64,000 bases of DNA from Symbiodinium kawagutii (Eukaryota; Sar; Dinophyceae; Suessiales; Symbiodiniaceae). Positions 63,701-64,000 of this stretch are shown one piece after another. The notes beneath the pieces were generated by a model that saw only the letters and a program-made list of their open reading frames with translations, did not search any database and was not told where the DNA came from. The stretch's first letter is position 1, and each line of letters starts with the position of its first letter. A program made the translations under genes and the position numbers. Location: NCBI GenBank assembly GCA_009767595.1, contig VSDK01010248.1, positions 148,766 through 212,765 of the forward strand, in the 5' to 3' direction.

Positions 63701-63939
63701 CTTCTTATGATTTAGGGGGTGATTTTCTTTGATTTCCGATGCTTTCTGGAGCGATTTTCCTTTGATTTGGTGGTAAACCAATTGGTTAAGGCCTTGTCAA
63801 GAGGCACCAACCAATGGATCGATCCTGGTGCTTGGTGCTTCCCTATCATCAGCTGATCTCACCACCGCACTTGGCGAGCCCCACGGCAGGTTTCGCCTTC
63901 ATCTCCTTTTTGGACCCCGAAGCGTTGGGAGCTCAACGG
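60651..63939 (+). CDS. RRM-domain protein gene 2 (three exons recognised, runs off the window)
   Basis: DRIFVTRVPLTM | ADVQNYFAQFGEIRDCYMP | LISPPHLASP..GFAFISFLDPEAL join in phase 0 to give RNP2, helix 1, strand 2 and RNP1 of an RRM. The domain resembles RRM gene 1 (FAQFGEI/FQQFGTI; GFAFISF/GFAFVSF), and the first intron lies at the same place in both. It is either a tandem paralogue or a second RRM of the same protein; the kinase-like stop at 59148 between them favours separate genes. Helix 2 and strand 4 should lie beyond 64000. Confidence 0.6.
60790..61010. repeat. GATGGTTACTGG degenerate block after RRM gene 2 exon 1
   Basis: 'agtgatggttactggggttt', 'aagaatggttagtgatggtt' and so on, in the GGTT orientation, starting about 90 bp past the donor. 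Confidence 0.65.
61511..61567 (+). CDS. RRM protein gene 2, exon 2
   Basis: 'actgccaag|G' precedes 19 phase-0 codons, ADVQNYFAQFGEIRDCYMP, with donor CCG|gttggg. Helix 1 and strand 2 of the RRM; FAQFGEI is close to the domain consensus. Confidence 0.64.
61570..63850. other. RRM gene 2 intron, little recognisable
   Basis: A mix of frames without splice support. The longest is a minus-strand frame of 207 codons at 61929-62552 (e.g. LVLLQVFQGGCLQDKNLNFP), without domain similarity; + strand frames overlap it. Short GGTT/CCAT words occur throughout. I see no supported gene. Confidence 0.4.
63853..63939 (+). CDS. RRM protein gene 2, exon 3 (RNP1)
   Basis: After 'ctatcatcag' the phase-0 frame reads LISPPHLASPTAGFAFISFL, then DPEALGAQR, with possible donor CGG|gtcgac. 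GFAFISF is RNP1. The 5' border is less sure than the motif itself. Confidence 0.52.
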
Positions 63940-64000
63940 GTCGACCTACCAAACTTTGGGGACCCCCAAGTTATGGTTGGTTGATTGCTATCAAAGCCAT

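Noticed and set aside
1..64000. tRNA, rRNA, CRISPR, bacterial operons or riboswitches
   Set aside because: Scanned by eye without any convincing candidate; the base composition and exon structure are eukaryotic.

Overview
The window looks like nuclear DNA of a dinoflagellate, probably of the Symbiodinium/Cladocopium/Polarella type (inference). Four things point that way. Very short exons are spread over kilobases of repeat-rich, moderately AT-rich DNA. Every exon I can place in a known family is on the + strand. Splice donors are GT and often GC, and acceptors usually read AG|G. A LINE carries a DNA cytosine methyltransferase domain, a combination reported from dinoflagellate genomes. No bacterial features, rRNA, tRNA or CRISPR array were seen.

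Layout. 1-0.4 kb is a 196-bp tandem repeat. 0.6-27 kb holds coding-looking islands with plausible splice borders that I cannot assign to a family; confidence is low to moderate. The assembly is gapped at 25369-26063. From 27.7 to about 50.4 kb runs one gene for a class I SAM-dependent methyltransferase of the Methyltransf_24 type, assembled from ten short exons. Its 10.7-kb second intron holds a 9.2-kb LINE (31333-40538) with 14-bp target-site duplications, inserted inside a ~108-bp MITE. The LINE encodes a 5'-truncated C5-cytosine methyltransferase joined to a protease-like domain, a coiled-coil protein, an AP-endonuclease/reverse transcriptase and an RNase H. It is dead: motif I is missing, the RT core is deleted, and there are two frameshifts.

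From 53.3 to 56.7 kb lie five exons of an RRM RNA-binding protein, partly micro-exons of about 42 nt. 58.4-59.15 kb is the 3' end of a Ser/Thr protein kinase gene with one apparent frameshift. 60.65-63.94 kb holds three exons of another RRM, running off the right edge.

The most unusual observation is architectural. Several introns of the recognisable genes start with degenerate GGTTGATGG/GTGGTTAATAG repeats and end with CCATCAACC/CCATTAACC repeats. The two ends of one intron are therefore complementary and could fold into a long stem that brings the splice sites together. The same change of strand flanks several unassigned coding islands, so it may serve as an exon marker.

MITE-like elements (two clear terminal-inverted-repeat families), microsatellites and minisatellites fill much of the rest. 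Exon calls come from reading frames, splice phase and family resemblance by eye; no alignment or RNA evidence was available.
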